The notes below the pieces were generated by a model. It saw only the letters and a program-made list of their open reading frames with translations, did not search any database and was not told the origin of the DNA. A stretch of 64,000 nucleotides of DNA from Paenibacillus sp. S150 (GTDB lineage Bacteria > Bacillota > Bacilli > Paenibacillales > Paenibacillaceae), in assembly GCF_019352175.1 (NCBI RefSeq), contig NZ_JACBYI010000013.1, forward strand, positions 1 through 64,000, given 5' to 3'. The position numbers were made by a program, and so were the translations under genes. Numbering within the stretch: position 1 is the first letter of the stretch; each line of letters opens with the position of its first letter. This document shows, one piece after another, positions 51,391-61,700 of the stretch.

Positions 51391-54300
51391 GTGAGCAAAA
51401 TGTTTGTTCGTCCATCAAATGCCGCAAGCGGCGCCAGCCAGGCGGTCTACCGGCTCGTTTCAAACGTAACGGGCCATAAGATCGAAGATTTGGATTCAGA
51501 GATGTATCTTGAAGATGATCTGGGACTCGACTCCATCAAAATGATTTCTTTAATGAATGAGATGATCGGACTGGTCCCGGCAGAGCAAATGGATGATTTC
51601 TCGGCCGCCAACCCGGTAACCGCCTTGCTGGGTCTGCAAACCGTCGGCGAGCTTGTGAAGATTTTTGAGGATTGGGAGGCCCAGCGCCAAAGGACAGGGG
51701 GACAGGCCGCAGACAGCGCCTCGGTTCAAGCTCAAGAGAATGCCGGGCCTGAGCTTGCTGCGGCCCATGTGATTGCCCCCGTACCCGGCCGGCGTGAACA
51801 TTTGGAGGCGGAGGTCTGCAGGCGGATCTCGGGAATTACCGGACATAAGGCAGAAGACCTGCATGCGGATATGGAGCTGGAAGGGGACCTCGGTCTGGAT
51901 TCCATTAAAATGATATCGTTAATGAGCGAGCTGGCCTCACTGCTTCCCGGCGATTCATCCGATGCGCACAGCGGAAATACTTCCATGACGCCGCTGCTCT
52001 CCATGCAAACTGTTGGCGATATAGTGGAAATGCTGGCTGCCAGAGAAGAAGGAAGCGGCGCTGCCCGGCCGGCTGCTGGTGACGGAAATCCTGTTGATGT
52101 GTTGATTCCTGAAAATGAGCCGGAATTCCTTGAAATGTTACATACCCAATATTTATTCCTGATCACCTATCTGTCGGTAGCGAACCTTACCATTACCTCA
52201 GGAGTGCGCCTGCGGGGGGAGCTGGATGCCCAAAGCCTCCAGGAATCCTGGAACGAGCTGATTCTCCGCCATCCTGTGCTGCGGGCCGTGTTCATCACTG
52301 AGCCGGAGAATGCCAGCCTGAAGGGGTATCGTCTCCAATTGCTGAAGGATGCGGCTGCCCCGGAAATTCCGGTCCTGGATATACGGCATTTGGATGAACC
52401 GGCCCAGCGCCAGTGGATCTCCGGCAGGTTCGAAGCCTCGCTGAACGGGAAATTTGATCTTACCCGCTGGCCGCTGCACACTATATCCGTTATTCATACG
52501 GCTGACCGGGAATATGAGCTGATTCTGGATATTAACCATATGATTTCGGACGGTCTGGGCAACCAGCAGATTCTGAGGGAAATCCTGGAGATCTACGGGG
52601 CGAAATCGCAAAACAAAACGGTCAAGCTAAGGCCCGCCCTGCCAGCCGGGGAATATAACCGTGTGGTATCCGAAATGAATGCCTGGAACGCTCCATCAGA
52701 GATGGAGGCGCTGGACAGGTACTTGCAGCAGCAGGGACGCGGGGCCTACTTCTTCAATCCATACGGGCCAAGCCGCCAGGCTGATGCAGCAGGCAGTGCC
52801 GGTGCGGTGATTCATTCCCGCAAATACGGGATCAGCGAGGAAACAACGGCACGGCTGATTGCCTCTACCAAGTCCTGGCGCACCTCCCTCTTCGTGCTGC
52901 TGGTCAGCGCTTACCTGAAAACGGTCAAGCAGCAGGGGGAAGAGCGGGACCGGATTATTCTGAATCTGCCGACCAGCGGCAAGCTGTATCCCTGCACAGA
53001 TGCTACCGGGGTGCTCGGCGCCTTCGCCCAGAATCTTGCGCTCAGCTTCACCTGCGGGGATGCGAATGAAGGCTGGGAAACACTGATTGACAGAACAAGC
53101 GAAGAATTAGGCGATAAAATATCCTCAGGTATGGACAGGGCGCAGACCTGCAGAGCTGCGCAATTTGCCAAAGACACCATCCATCTGCAGAACGGCGTTA
53201 TGCCGGAAGCGGTGGCCTCCATGATCCGCTCTACGTTGAAATCCAACCTGTACCTCTCTTACGTAGGGAATACATCCATAGACAGGAAATACGGGAATTA
53301 CGAAGTTTATGATTATGAAGCTTTTACGGGTACAAATCCGGGTACGATTGACTGTCTTGCCGAATTGTTTCAAGGCAGGCTGGTCATCACCGCGAATTAT
53401 GACAGCTCCTTTTTTGAGGATACCTATATTGAGCAGCATATGGGCAGATTACTGGACAATCTCAGGCAGCTCGCCGCCATGGAGCCGGCAAATGCAGAGG
53501 CGCTTCCAGAGGCAGCAGCCGCGGGGCCGCATGCCGCCGAACTGAGTGAACGGCTGCGCGGAATTGCCCAGGATATCAGCGGAGCAGCCATTGGTGAGGA
53601 AGGCCTGTTCAAGGATCTGGAGGCTGAACTCGGAATGGATTCGCTGCAGCGAATCCGGCTGATCACAAAGCTGGGCAAAGTATTCGAAAATGCCGACAGG
53701 GCCGGTTTGTTCGAATGCAGGACTCTGAATGAAATGATTCCCCATATCACTCATGGAAATACTTGGGATAATTCGGGGGGACAGGAGCCTGCGCTTGAGA
53801 TTCCCTATCTCCAAATCTCCCGGCAGTGCAAAGCAACCCCTGACGCGGTAGCCGTATGGGATGGGGCAAGGAAGGTTACTTACCGTGAGCTGGATGAGCA
53901 GTCCAGCCGCCTCGCGCACTATTTGATGTCACAAGGGGTGCGCCCGCAGAGCCTGGTGGGCATACTGACGCTCCCCGGCCCTCTCATGCTGACCGGGATA
54001 TTAGGAATATTGAAGGCAGGGGCGGCTTATGTGCCGCTCGATCCGATGTATCCGGCTGACCGCATCGAATATATCGCCGGGCATGCCCGGCTCAGCGTCC
54101 TGCTCACGGAGCAGTCGCTGCAGCGGCAGGCAGATCCTATCGTACGGAAGAGCCCTTCCATCCGCCAAGTGGTCTATCTCAATGAAGGCTATGAAGCGCA
54201 CGGCCATTTCGGGCAGGCGGGAACAGAAGAGTGGCAGAGCTGCTCCGCCGCCGATCCGCAGGCGGACAGCGCTCCCCATGATTTAATGGTTGTTCTGTAT

Positions 54301-57300
54301 ACATCGGGGTCAACCGGGAAGCCCAAGGGAGTCATGCTGAATCACCGCGGCTATATGAACCGGCTGGAGTGGCATCAGCAGGCCTTCTGCCTGCAGCCCG
54401 GCGAACGGGTAGCCCAGAAGACCTCCTGCTGCTTCGACATTTCGGTGTGGGAGCTGCTCTGGCCGCTGATGTACGGCGGAACGGTATGCCCCGTAAGGCA
54501 GGAAGTGGTCAAGAACCCATGGAGCCTGGCCCGCTGGATGACGGACAACGAAATTAATGTCATGCATTTCGTGCCCTCCTTGTTCGGTGAATTTGTAAAT
54601 TCACTGGAGGATGAGCGCTATACATTTCCTGCTCTGCGCTGGCTGATTTTCAGCGGAGAAGGCCTGCCGCTCAGCCCTGTGCAGAAATGGATGGACCGCT
54701 ATGGGATGCAGACCGGGCTGGCTAATCTCTACGGTCCTACCGAGGCCTCCATTGATGTCACTTGCCATATTATATCCCAGCGGCCGGGGTCTGCCGGAGA
54801 AATGAGCATTCCCATCGGCAAGCCGATCACCGGAGTGCATATCAAGAATCTGGATGAGCATATGCGGGAAGTGCCTGAGGGAGAAATCGGCGAGCTATGG
54901 ATCGGCGGCATCCAGCTGGCCAAGGGGTATCTGCACAACCCGGAGAAGACCCGTGAAGCCTTCCATCCCAACCCGTTTCCGGAGATTCCGGGCGAATTTA
55001 TCTACCGGACAGGCGATTTGACGGTTAAAAGAGCGGATGGCAGCTATGAGTACCATGGACGCATTGACAATCAGGTGAAGCTGCGGGGCTTCCGCGTGGA
55101 GCTGGGAGAAATCGAGGCTGTACTGGGCAGCCATGCCCATGTGGCCGAAGCAGCCGTAATCGTCATCGAGCCTGCGCCCGGACAGCAGCTGCTGCTTGCC
55201 TGCCTGGCAGGCAAGCAGACGGCGGACCAGGAGCTCAAGGAATTCGCCGGCCGCAAGCTTCCGTATTACATGATCCCGCACCGGCTGGAATGGCTGCCCC
55301 GCCTGCCCAAGAATCCGAACGGCAAGCTGGACCGCAAAGCGCTGGGCGCTATGTTCGGCGGAACAGGGCAAGCGGCTCAAGTGAACCAAGGGGCGCAAGC
55401 AACCCCGGCGGCGCAAGCGGCGGAAGCAGTACAGCCCGCCGTTTCCCTGGCGGAGCCTGCACCGCAGGGAGAAGACACCCTGCCGCTTGCGCCGGCTCAG
55501 AGCTGGCTGATGAATTATTTTGACTATCCGTACTGCTGGGCGGGTTATACGCGGTTTCTATACAAGCGTCCGCTGAATCTGCAGCAGTTCAAGAAGGCGG
55601 CCATGCAGCTGAACCGGCGCCATGATGCGCTGCGGAGCGTTCTGGTGCAGAAGCCCGCCGGCTTCGAGCAGCGGTTCCTGGCGGAGGAAACAGGCTGCAA
55701 TGTCGATTTCTATGATGGCAGCCATCTGGGGGAGGCTCAGCGAAACGAAGAAATCCAGGCCATTCTGACGGAAGCGATTGAGGGGTTCCGGGTAGACCAA
55801 TGGCCGTTGTGGCGGATTATTGTCGTTCAGGTATCGGCAGAGGTGTATGATATCGCGGCGGTCGGGCATCATCTGATCTCGGATGTGATTACCAACCAGC
55901 TGCTGCTGCAGGAGATTTGGCAGATTTATGCCTCGCTCAGTCCGGGAGCGCCGGAGGCCAGACTGCCGGAGGCCCGGCCGTATGCAGATTTCGTAAGGGC
56001 GGTCCAGGAGCAGAAAAGAATCCACGGCAAGGAGTACGCAGGCTACTGGTCCGCGCAATTCCCGCCGGAATCCGTGTGCAGGCTTCCCGCCGATTTCATC
56101 AAGGGGCCAAACGACGAGCAGTCCGCCAAGCTGGAACGCTTCACTTTTGACCGGGAGAAGACCTCGCTGCTCCTGACCAGGGCCAAGAAGCATTTCGACA
56201 GCAATGTGTATCCGCTGCTGCTGGCGCCGCTTTACAAGCTGCTGGGCGGATTCTTCCGGCAGCCCAAGGTCGTCGTCAGCCACCGGGTGCATGGAAGAGA
56301 CCTGGGCGCCAGCCGGCGCTTCATGCAGACACCCGGCAATTTTGCCGTCAATTTCCCGCTGGGGATCAACGTGGAAGAGAACAGCGGCTGGCCGGAGCTG
56401 ATCCGCAGCATCCGCCGGGAGCTGGAGGCGGTTCCGCTCGGGGGGACAGGCTACGATCTGGTGTCCGAAAGCCTGCCGCAATATATGTACCCCGATACCA
56501 AGCTCACCCCCATCCGGGCGAATTATCTCGGCAACCGGGATGCGCCCAGACTGCCGGACATGGAATTCTCCAGAGAAGGCCTGGACCGGAGGTTTTCTCT
56601 TCCGGGACAAAAACGGATATCGGTCATTGAGTTCTTTTTCTCGATTGAAGAAGGGCGGCTGACCGTTGAAATCGAATATTCGGCCAATCTGTATGCTGCG
56701 TCTACGATACAGGGGCTGGCTGAACAGTATATGGAGCAAGCGCTTGAGCTTCTGGCGTCCGTTCAGGATACCGCGCTGCTGCCCGAGGCTCCGCGGGAAG
56801 GCCTGCTCGCTAACAAGGTAGCGGTCATAACGGGCGGCAGCAGAGGCATTGGACGGAGCATAGCGCTGGCCATGGCACGTGAAGGGGCAGACATTGTACT
56901 GGTGGCGAGGTCCGGGGAACGGCTTCGGGAGACTGCGGATGAGCTGCGCCGGCTTGGGGTGAAGGCCTTGCCCATACCCGCCGATGTAAGTGACGCTCCA
57001 AGCGTCCATAAGGCGGTTGGACAGATTATTGAACGTTTCGGCCGTATTGATATTCTTGTCAACAGCGCCGGGATTACCGGCATGGCAGCGATGGCCGATA
57101 TGAGTCCGGGGATGTGGGAATCGATCATTCAGGTAAATCTGCTCGGCACCTATCACTTCTGCTACGCCGTGATTCCTTATCTGGCCAAACAGAAGCAGGG
57201 CAAGATCATCAATATCGGCTCGGATTCCTCCTTTATCGGCTATCCGATGATGAGCGCCTATGCGGCGTCCAAGCATGGTGTGCTGGGACTGACCCGTGCG

Positions 57301-57561
57301 CTGTCGGAAGAGCTGAAGAACAGCAATATCCAGGTGAATGCGGTATGCCCTTCGCTCGTGGACACCGAGATGGCGCCGGCGGCATTCAAGGGACGGGCGA
57401 TTCCTCCGTCCGGAGTTGCCGACTCGGTTGTCTTCCTGGCTTCTGCGCGCGCGGACTATATTACCGGCGAGGCGGTGCAGGTCTACGGCAAACAGGATAT
57501 GCACTGGTTCGGGGCGCAGCAGATGCAGCTGCTCCAGGCCGTGCAGCGCAGGCAGCCGTAA
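51391..57561 (+). CDS. Non-ribosomal peptide synthetase, ACP-ACP-C-PCP-A-C-SDR
   Basis: 2056 residues. Order: two carrier domains with LGLDSIKM (S48, S171); condensation domain 1 (about 242-700, NHMISDG, H383/D387); carrier with LGMDSLQ (S751); adenylation domain (about 808-1325; LYTSGSTGKPKG, FDISVWELLW, YGPTEAS, YRTGD, NGKLDRK with K1312); Ala/Gln linker; condensation domain 2 (about 1365-1800, HHLISDV, H1494/D1498, Gly replaced by Val); short-chain dehydrogenase (1805-2056; TGGSRGIG 1814-1821, NSAG, Y1957/K1961). A carrier precedes the A domain and none follows it. GTG at 51391 follows GAGGGAGATT; an ATG at 51367 lacks a site. It makes an acyl-amino-acid type product with the PKS downstream (inference). 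Confidence 0.9.
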   Translation: MSKMFVRPSNAASGASQAVYRLVSNVTGHKIEDLDSEMYLEDDLGLDSIKMISLMNEMIGLVPAEQMDDFSAANPVTALLGLQTVGELVKIFEDWEAQRQRTGGQAADSASVQAQENAGPELAAAHVIAPVPGRREHLEAEVCRRISGITGHKAEDLHADMELEGDLGLDSIKMISLMSELASLLPGDSSDAHSGNTSMTPLLSMQTVGDIVEMLAAREEGSGAARPAAGDGNPVDVLIPENEPEFLEMLHTQYLFLITYLSVANLTITSGVRLRGELDAQSLQESWNELILRHPVLRAVFITEPENASLKGYRLQLLKDAAAPEIPVLDIRHLDEPAQRQWISGRFEASLNGKFDLTRWPLHTISVIHTADREYELILDINHMISDGLGNQQILREILEIYGAKSQNKTVKLRPALPAGEYNRVVSEMNAWNAPSEMEALDRYLQQQGRGAYFFNPYGPSRQADAAGSAGAVIHSRKYGISEETTARLIASTKSWRTSLFVLLVSAYLKTVKQQGEERDRIILNLPTSGKLYPCTDATGVLGAFAQNLALSFTCGDANEGWETLIDRTSEELGDKISSGMDRAQTCRAAQFAKDTIHLQNGVMPEAVASMIRSTLKSNLYLSYVGNTSIDRKYGNYEVYDYEAFTGTNPGTIDCLAELFQGRLVITANYDSSFFEDTYIEQHMGRLLDNLRQLAAMEPANAEALPEAAAAGPHAAELSERLRGIAQDISGAAIGEEGLFKDLEAELGMDSLQRIRLITKLGKVFENADRAGLFECRTLNEMIPHITHGNTWDNSGGQEPALEIPYLQISRQCKATPDAVAVWDGARKVTYRELDEQSSRLAHYLMSQGVRPQSLVGILTLPGPLMLTGILGILKAGAAYVPLDPMYPADRIEYIAGHARLSVLLTEQSLQRQADPIVRKSPSIRQVVYLNEGYEAHGHFGQAGTEEWQSCSAADPQADSAPHDLMVVLYTSGSTGKPKGVMLNHRGYMNRLEWHQQAFCLQPGERVAQKTSCCFDISVWELLWPLMYGGTVCPVRQEVVKNPWSLARWMTDNEINVMHFVPSLFGEFVNSLEDERYTFPALRWLIFSGEGLPLSPVQKWMDRYGMQTGLANLYGPTEASIDVTCHIISQRPGSAGEMSIPIGKPITGVHIKNLDEHMREVPEGEIGELWIGGIQLAKGYLHNPEKTREAFHPNPFPEIPGEFIYRTGDLTVKRADGSYEYHGRIDNQVKLRGFRVELGEIEAVLGSHAHVAEAAVIVIEPAPGQQLLLACLAGKQTADQELKEFAGRKLPYYMIPHRLEWLPRLPKNPNGKLDRKALGAMFGGTGQAAQVNQGAQATPAAQAAEAVQPAVSLAEPAPQGEDTLPLAPAQSWLMNYFDYPYCWAGYTRFLYKRPLNLQQFKKAAMQLNRRHDALRSVLVQKPAGFEQRFLAEETGCNVDFYDGSHLGEAQRNEEIQAILTEAIEGFRVDQWPLWRIIVVQVSAEVYDIAAVGHHLISDVITNQLLLQEIWQIYASLSPGAPEARLPEARPYADFVRAVQEQKRIHGKEYAGYWSAQFPPESVCRLPADFIKGPNDEQSAKLERFTFDREKTSLLLTRAKKHFDSNVYPLLLAPLYKLLGGFFRQPKVVVSHRVHGRDLGASRRFMQTPGNFAVNFPLGINVEENSGWPELIRSIRRELEAVPLGGTGYDLVSESLPQYMYPDTKLTPIRANYLGNRDAPRLPDMEFSREGLDRRFSLPGQKRISVIEFFFSIEEGRLTVEIEYSANLYAASTIQGLAEQYMEQALELLASVQDTALLPEAPREGLLANKVAVITGGSRGIGRSIALAMAREGADIVLVARSGERLRETADELRRLGVKALPIPADVSDAPSVHKAVGQIIERFGRIDILVNSAGITGMAAMADMSPGMWESIIQVNLLGTYHFCYAVIPYLAKQKQGKIINIGSDSSFIGYPMMSAYAASKHGVLGLTRALSEELKNSNIQVNAVCPSLVDTEMAPAAFKGRAIPPSGVADSVVFLASARADYITGEAVQVYGKQDMHWFGAQQMQLLQAVQRRQP

Positions 57562-58763
57562 TGGGGGCGGCGGCGCTGAAGCAAGAGACACACAAGCCGG
57601 ATAAATGGGGCGACCTGTTTGGAGGCGGCAAGGCCGTGATCTACGGCATTGCCCTGCTGGTGGGCACCTCCGTGGGCGTCATTAATCCGCTCTCCACCAC
57701 GCATATGACGGCCAATCACGGAGAAGAAATTTGGATCGGAATCATTTCCTCCTCCTACTTTTTGTTCATGGCGCTTGGCTCGGTGTTTGCGGACAGAACC
57801 ATGCGTGGCACGGACATGAAGAAGATCGTTACGGCAGGCCTGCTGCTTACGGGGGTCTGCTCGGCGCTCTTTCCGCTGTTCACCGCGAATGGGGTTTGGC
57901 TGCTGCTGATGTCGCTTATGGGCATAGGCATCAGCTGCAACATGATGGGACTTCAGACGGCACTCCACAGCCTTTCGGATGAGAAAAGCCTGGGCATGGT
58001 CAGCGGGATGTACAGCCTGTGTTTTGCGTTTGGGCTGATTGCCAGCTCTGCGCTGGCTCCGCAGGTCTATGACATGGTGGCCTGGCTGCCGTTTGCGTTC
58101 AGCAGCGTCTGCCTGATTGCGGCTTCCGCCATTATTTATTTCAAGCTGGCAGGCCTGCTAGTCATTCCCGGACGCACCCGGGAAAAGGTGCTGTCGAAGA
58201 TCCATCTGCCGATGTTTGGAGCTTTCGTATACGGGTTCGGCGAGACCATAGTGGTCTCCCTGTATCCTCTGTATCTGATCCGGGAGCATGTTGCGGTGGC
58301 CCAGACAGGCTATGGATTAAGCATCTTTGCAGCGGGCAGCCTTCTCGGCCTGCTTCCGGTCACCTATCTGGCTGACCGGATCGGCCGCAGAAAATGCCTG
58401 ATTCTCTGCGTGTTTATTTCGATCTTCACTATGGTGGGCATCGTGACTTCCGGGAGCATGCCTGTAAGATTGCTGTTTTCCTTTGCCTCCGGGTTCATGA
58501 TTGGTCCCCTGTACCCTCTTGCCATGGCGCTCACGGCCCAGGAATTGCCGCCTGGCGAGAGGTCCTCGGGAAACGCCATGTTTACCGCATTTTATGGCTT
58601 TGGATCGGCGGCGGGTCCGTTTGTATCCGCAGTAGCCATGAATGCATGGGGCAACCAGCATCTGTTTACTGCCTGTCTTCTGTTGTTCTGCCTGTTCCTT
58701 GCCCATGCGGCATTCACGAGAAAAGGCTCAAAAATACAGCTAACCAAGGAGGAAATATTGTGA
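57561..58763 (+). CDS. MFS transporter
   Basis: 400 residues with about twelve membrane spans in two halves. The loop after span 2 reads LGSVFADRTMRG, and span 8-9 loop TYLADRIGRRKCLIL carries the MFS D-R-x-G-R-[RK] motif. It overlaps the NRPS stop by one base (TAATG) and its own stop overlaps the PKS start by four (GTGA). Such tight coupling implies export of, or self-protection from, the product of this operon. The family alone cannot say which substrate. Confidence 0.9.
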   Translation: MGAAALKQETHKPDKWGDLFGGGKAVIYGIALLVGTSVGVINPLSTTHMTANHGEEIWIGIISSSYFLFMALGSVFADRTMRGTDMKKIVTAGLLLTGVCSALFPLFTANGVWLLLMSLMGIGISCNMMGLQTALHSLSDEKSLGMVSGMYSLCFAFGLIASSALAPQVYDMVAWLPFAFSSVCLIAASAIIYFKLAGLLVIPGRTREKVLSKIHLPMFGAFVYGFGETIVVSLYPLYLIREHVAVAQTGYGLSIFAAGSLLGLLPVTYLADRIGRRKCLILCVFISIFTMVGIVTSGSMPVRLLFSFASGFMIGPLYPLAMALTAQELPPGERSSGNAMFTAFYGFGSAAGPFVSAVAMNAWGNQHLFTACLLLFCLFLAHAAFTRKGSKIQLTKEEIL

Positions 58764-61700
58764 GCAGTTCCAAACGGAAGAAACCAGAAACCAGACTTTC
58801 CCTCCTGAAGGGCGGCAGCATCACCGGCAGATTTGCCGAAATGGGCAATCTGGCCAACGTGCTGATCCACGTATCCGGCAATGAAGACCGGGGCATCACC
58901 TTCCTGCAAAATGATAATTCGGAATTCTTTCTCTCCTATCTGGCCCTTCTTGAAGGCGCAACCCGGCGGCTGGGAGGCCTCCAGGAGCAGGGCTTTGCGC
59001 CAGGCCGGTATGCGCTGATTCTGCTGGAGGACAGCCGGGAATTCATTCTTACCTTCTGGGCATGCATCCTGGGCGGAATTATCCCCGTCCCCGCCTCTTA
59101 TCCGGCGTCCTCGAAGGTGATCAACACCTCCCTCAGCAAGCTGCAGGCGATATGGGAGGTTCTGGAACGTCCGGTGATCGTCTCCGACCGCAGCCTTGCC
59201 GAGGCGCGGGATGAGATGGAGACAACGCTCGGCATCAGCGGCATGCGGATTCTGGAAGCCGCGAGTCTGGATACAGCCGGGCAGGCCGGGACACTTATGC
59301 TGTCCGGGGCGCATTCTCCGGCGCTGATTCAATTCAGCTCCGGGAGCACAAGCGTACCCAAAGGAACCATTCTGACCCATGACAATCTGCTCACCAACAT
59401 AGAATCGATTATCACCAGCTCCGGGATGCTGGATGATGACCGTTCCCTTGGCTGGATGCCGTATCACCACGACATGGGACTGATCGGCTTTCACCTGTCC
59501 ACGCTGGCCTGCGGAATCAACCAGTTCAATATGACCCCGATGAAATTTGTCAAAAGGCCGACGCTGTGGCTGGATATGATCCATAAGCACCGGATTACCT
59601 TTACCGGCTGTCCGAATTTCGGGCTGCGGCTCATCGGCAGCAGAGTGAAGGAGGAACAGCTGAAATCCTGGGATCTAAGCTCGATCCGGCTGCTCTATAA
59701 CGGTGCCGAGCCTATTTCGGTGAAGACGATGCGTGAATTCATGGACAAATTCGTGCATAGCGGGTTAAAGCGCAGTGCGATGTTTCCCGTATACGGCATG
59801 GCCGAGGCCTGCCTGGCGGTCAGCTTCCCCCGGCCTGGCGAAGAGCCGCTGGTACACTCCGTCAACCGCGGGCTTATGGTCAGTAAATCGCGGATTGAGG
59901 CCATCCCTGAGGACGACAGGCGCGCTTCTTTGATGGCCGATGAGGGTTACCCCGTAATCGGCATGGAGATCCGGATCGCGGATGATCAGACGGGAGCCGT
60001 CGTTCCCGAAGGAACGATAGGAGAGATTCAGATTCGCGGCCGCAATGTCACTTCCGGCTATATCAATAACCCCGAGGCCACCGCCGGGTCCTTTCAGGAC
60101 GGCTGGCTTAAGACCGGTGACAACGGTTTTGTCCTGAACGGGCGCCTGACGGTCAGCGGGAGAATTAAGGACATTATTTTTGTCAACGGCCAGAATTTTT
60201 TCGCCCATGATATCGAAGCGGTGATCGAGGAGCTGGATGGGGTCGAGCCGGGCAAGATAGCCGTGTGCGGCTGGCATGATGAACAGGAAGGGCAAGAGAA
60301 GGTAGGCCTGTTCTCTACGGTGCGTCTGCAGGAGAAGGACCTGAAGCCGTTCTATGCCAAGCTGCTCCGCCATGTGAATGAGGCGATTGGCATACCTGTG
60401 GATTATGTGTCGCTGGTCCGGTCCATTCCGAAGACAACAAGCGGCAAAGTGCAGCGGTTCGTTCTGGTGGAGTCCTTCCGGAAGGGCGAATTCCAGGAAA
60501 AATCGTATTCCGCCGCGTATTTCGAAGAGGAAGCCAAGGCTCCTTTCTCTCTTCAGGCACCATCCGCAGCAGCACCATCCGTGCAAGCGCCGTCCTCCCT
60601 GCAAGCACCGGTTCCTGGAGCGGCTCCCGGAGCCTTTCTGGACAAGATCCGCGCTGTCTGGGCGGATGTGCTGGGGCGTCCGGCCGGGACGATACCGTAT
60701 GACCAGCCGTTCCTGTCCTTGGGAGGCACCTCGCTTAAGGCCATACAGATTCTTGGTGCCCTGGAGGAAGAGCTCGGTTTGGAGCTGACCCATGATCTGC
60801 TGATCAAATGCCGCACCGTTGAAGAGATGGACGGCTATCTGGCCCGCAAAGTGAATGCGGGCGGCAGCCCGCTCCCTGCCGGGAAGCGGCTGGAAGCCGG
60901 CGTTCAACGAGCCCGCAGCGCCGGAGATGCAGACATTGCCGTAATTGCCATGGCCTGCCGGTTCCCGGGCGCTTCGAGTCCGGAGGAGTTTTGGGCCAAC
61001 CTGCTGCAGGGGAAGGATTCCATCGGCGAAGTGCCGCGGGACCGCTGGAACATTGACGATTATTACAGTCCCGATCCCGAATTCGGCAAAATTTACTGCC
61101 GCACCGGCGGGTTTCTGGATAACCCGTATGGCTTTGACGCCGCTCTTTTCGGCATCTCCGAGGAGGAAGCGGCAGTAATGGACCCGCAGCAGCGGATTGT
61201 AATGGAGCTGGTATACGAGCTGATCGAGCGGGCCGGGTATTCGCGGCAGCAGCTGAATGGCAGAAAGGTCGGGCTGTTTGTCGGGGCGGGCGGCAATTCG
61301 TATTTCGAATATCACCTGAATACCTTGAACCGCATGAACCTGCAGAGCTTCGACAGCTTCTCCGTGCTGACCAGTGTGCAGCAGGAGCGGATTATGGAGG
61401 AATGGAAGCGGAAGCTGGGCTTCACAGGGACCCATCCCAATCTGCTGGTCGATAATATCGTCAACATGATTCCCGCCCGGACCTCCCAGGAATTCAACTT
61501 CAAGGGGCCGAGCATGGTGGTGGATACCGCTTGCTCTTCTTCTCTGGTCACCCTGCATCTCGCAGCGGGCTCCATCCGCAGGGGAGAATGCGAATCCGCC
61601 ATTGCCGGAGGCATTCACCTTATGCTGACGCCAACCTCCTATCAATATTTCAGCAGTGCCGGAGCCTTGTCCAAGGCCGGACGCAGCAGCGTGTTCTCGG

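Noticed and set aside
51391..52060. Tandem ACPs as part of a PUFA-type synthase
   Set aside because: Only two carriers occur, directly followed by a condensation domain, and no PUFA-type KS, CLF or dehydratase is present.
55558..57591. 677-residue open frame on the minus strand
   Set aside because: Antisense shadow of the second condensation domain and SDR.
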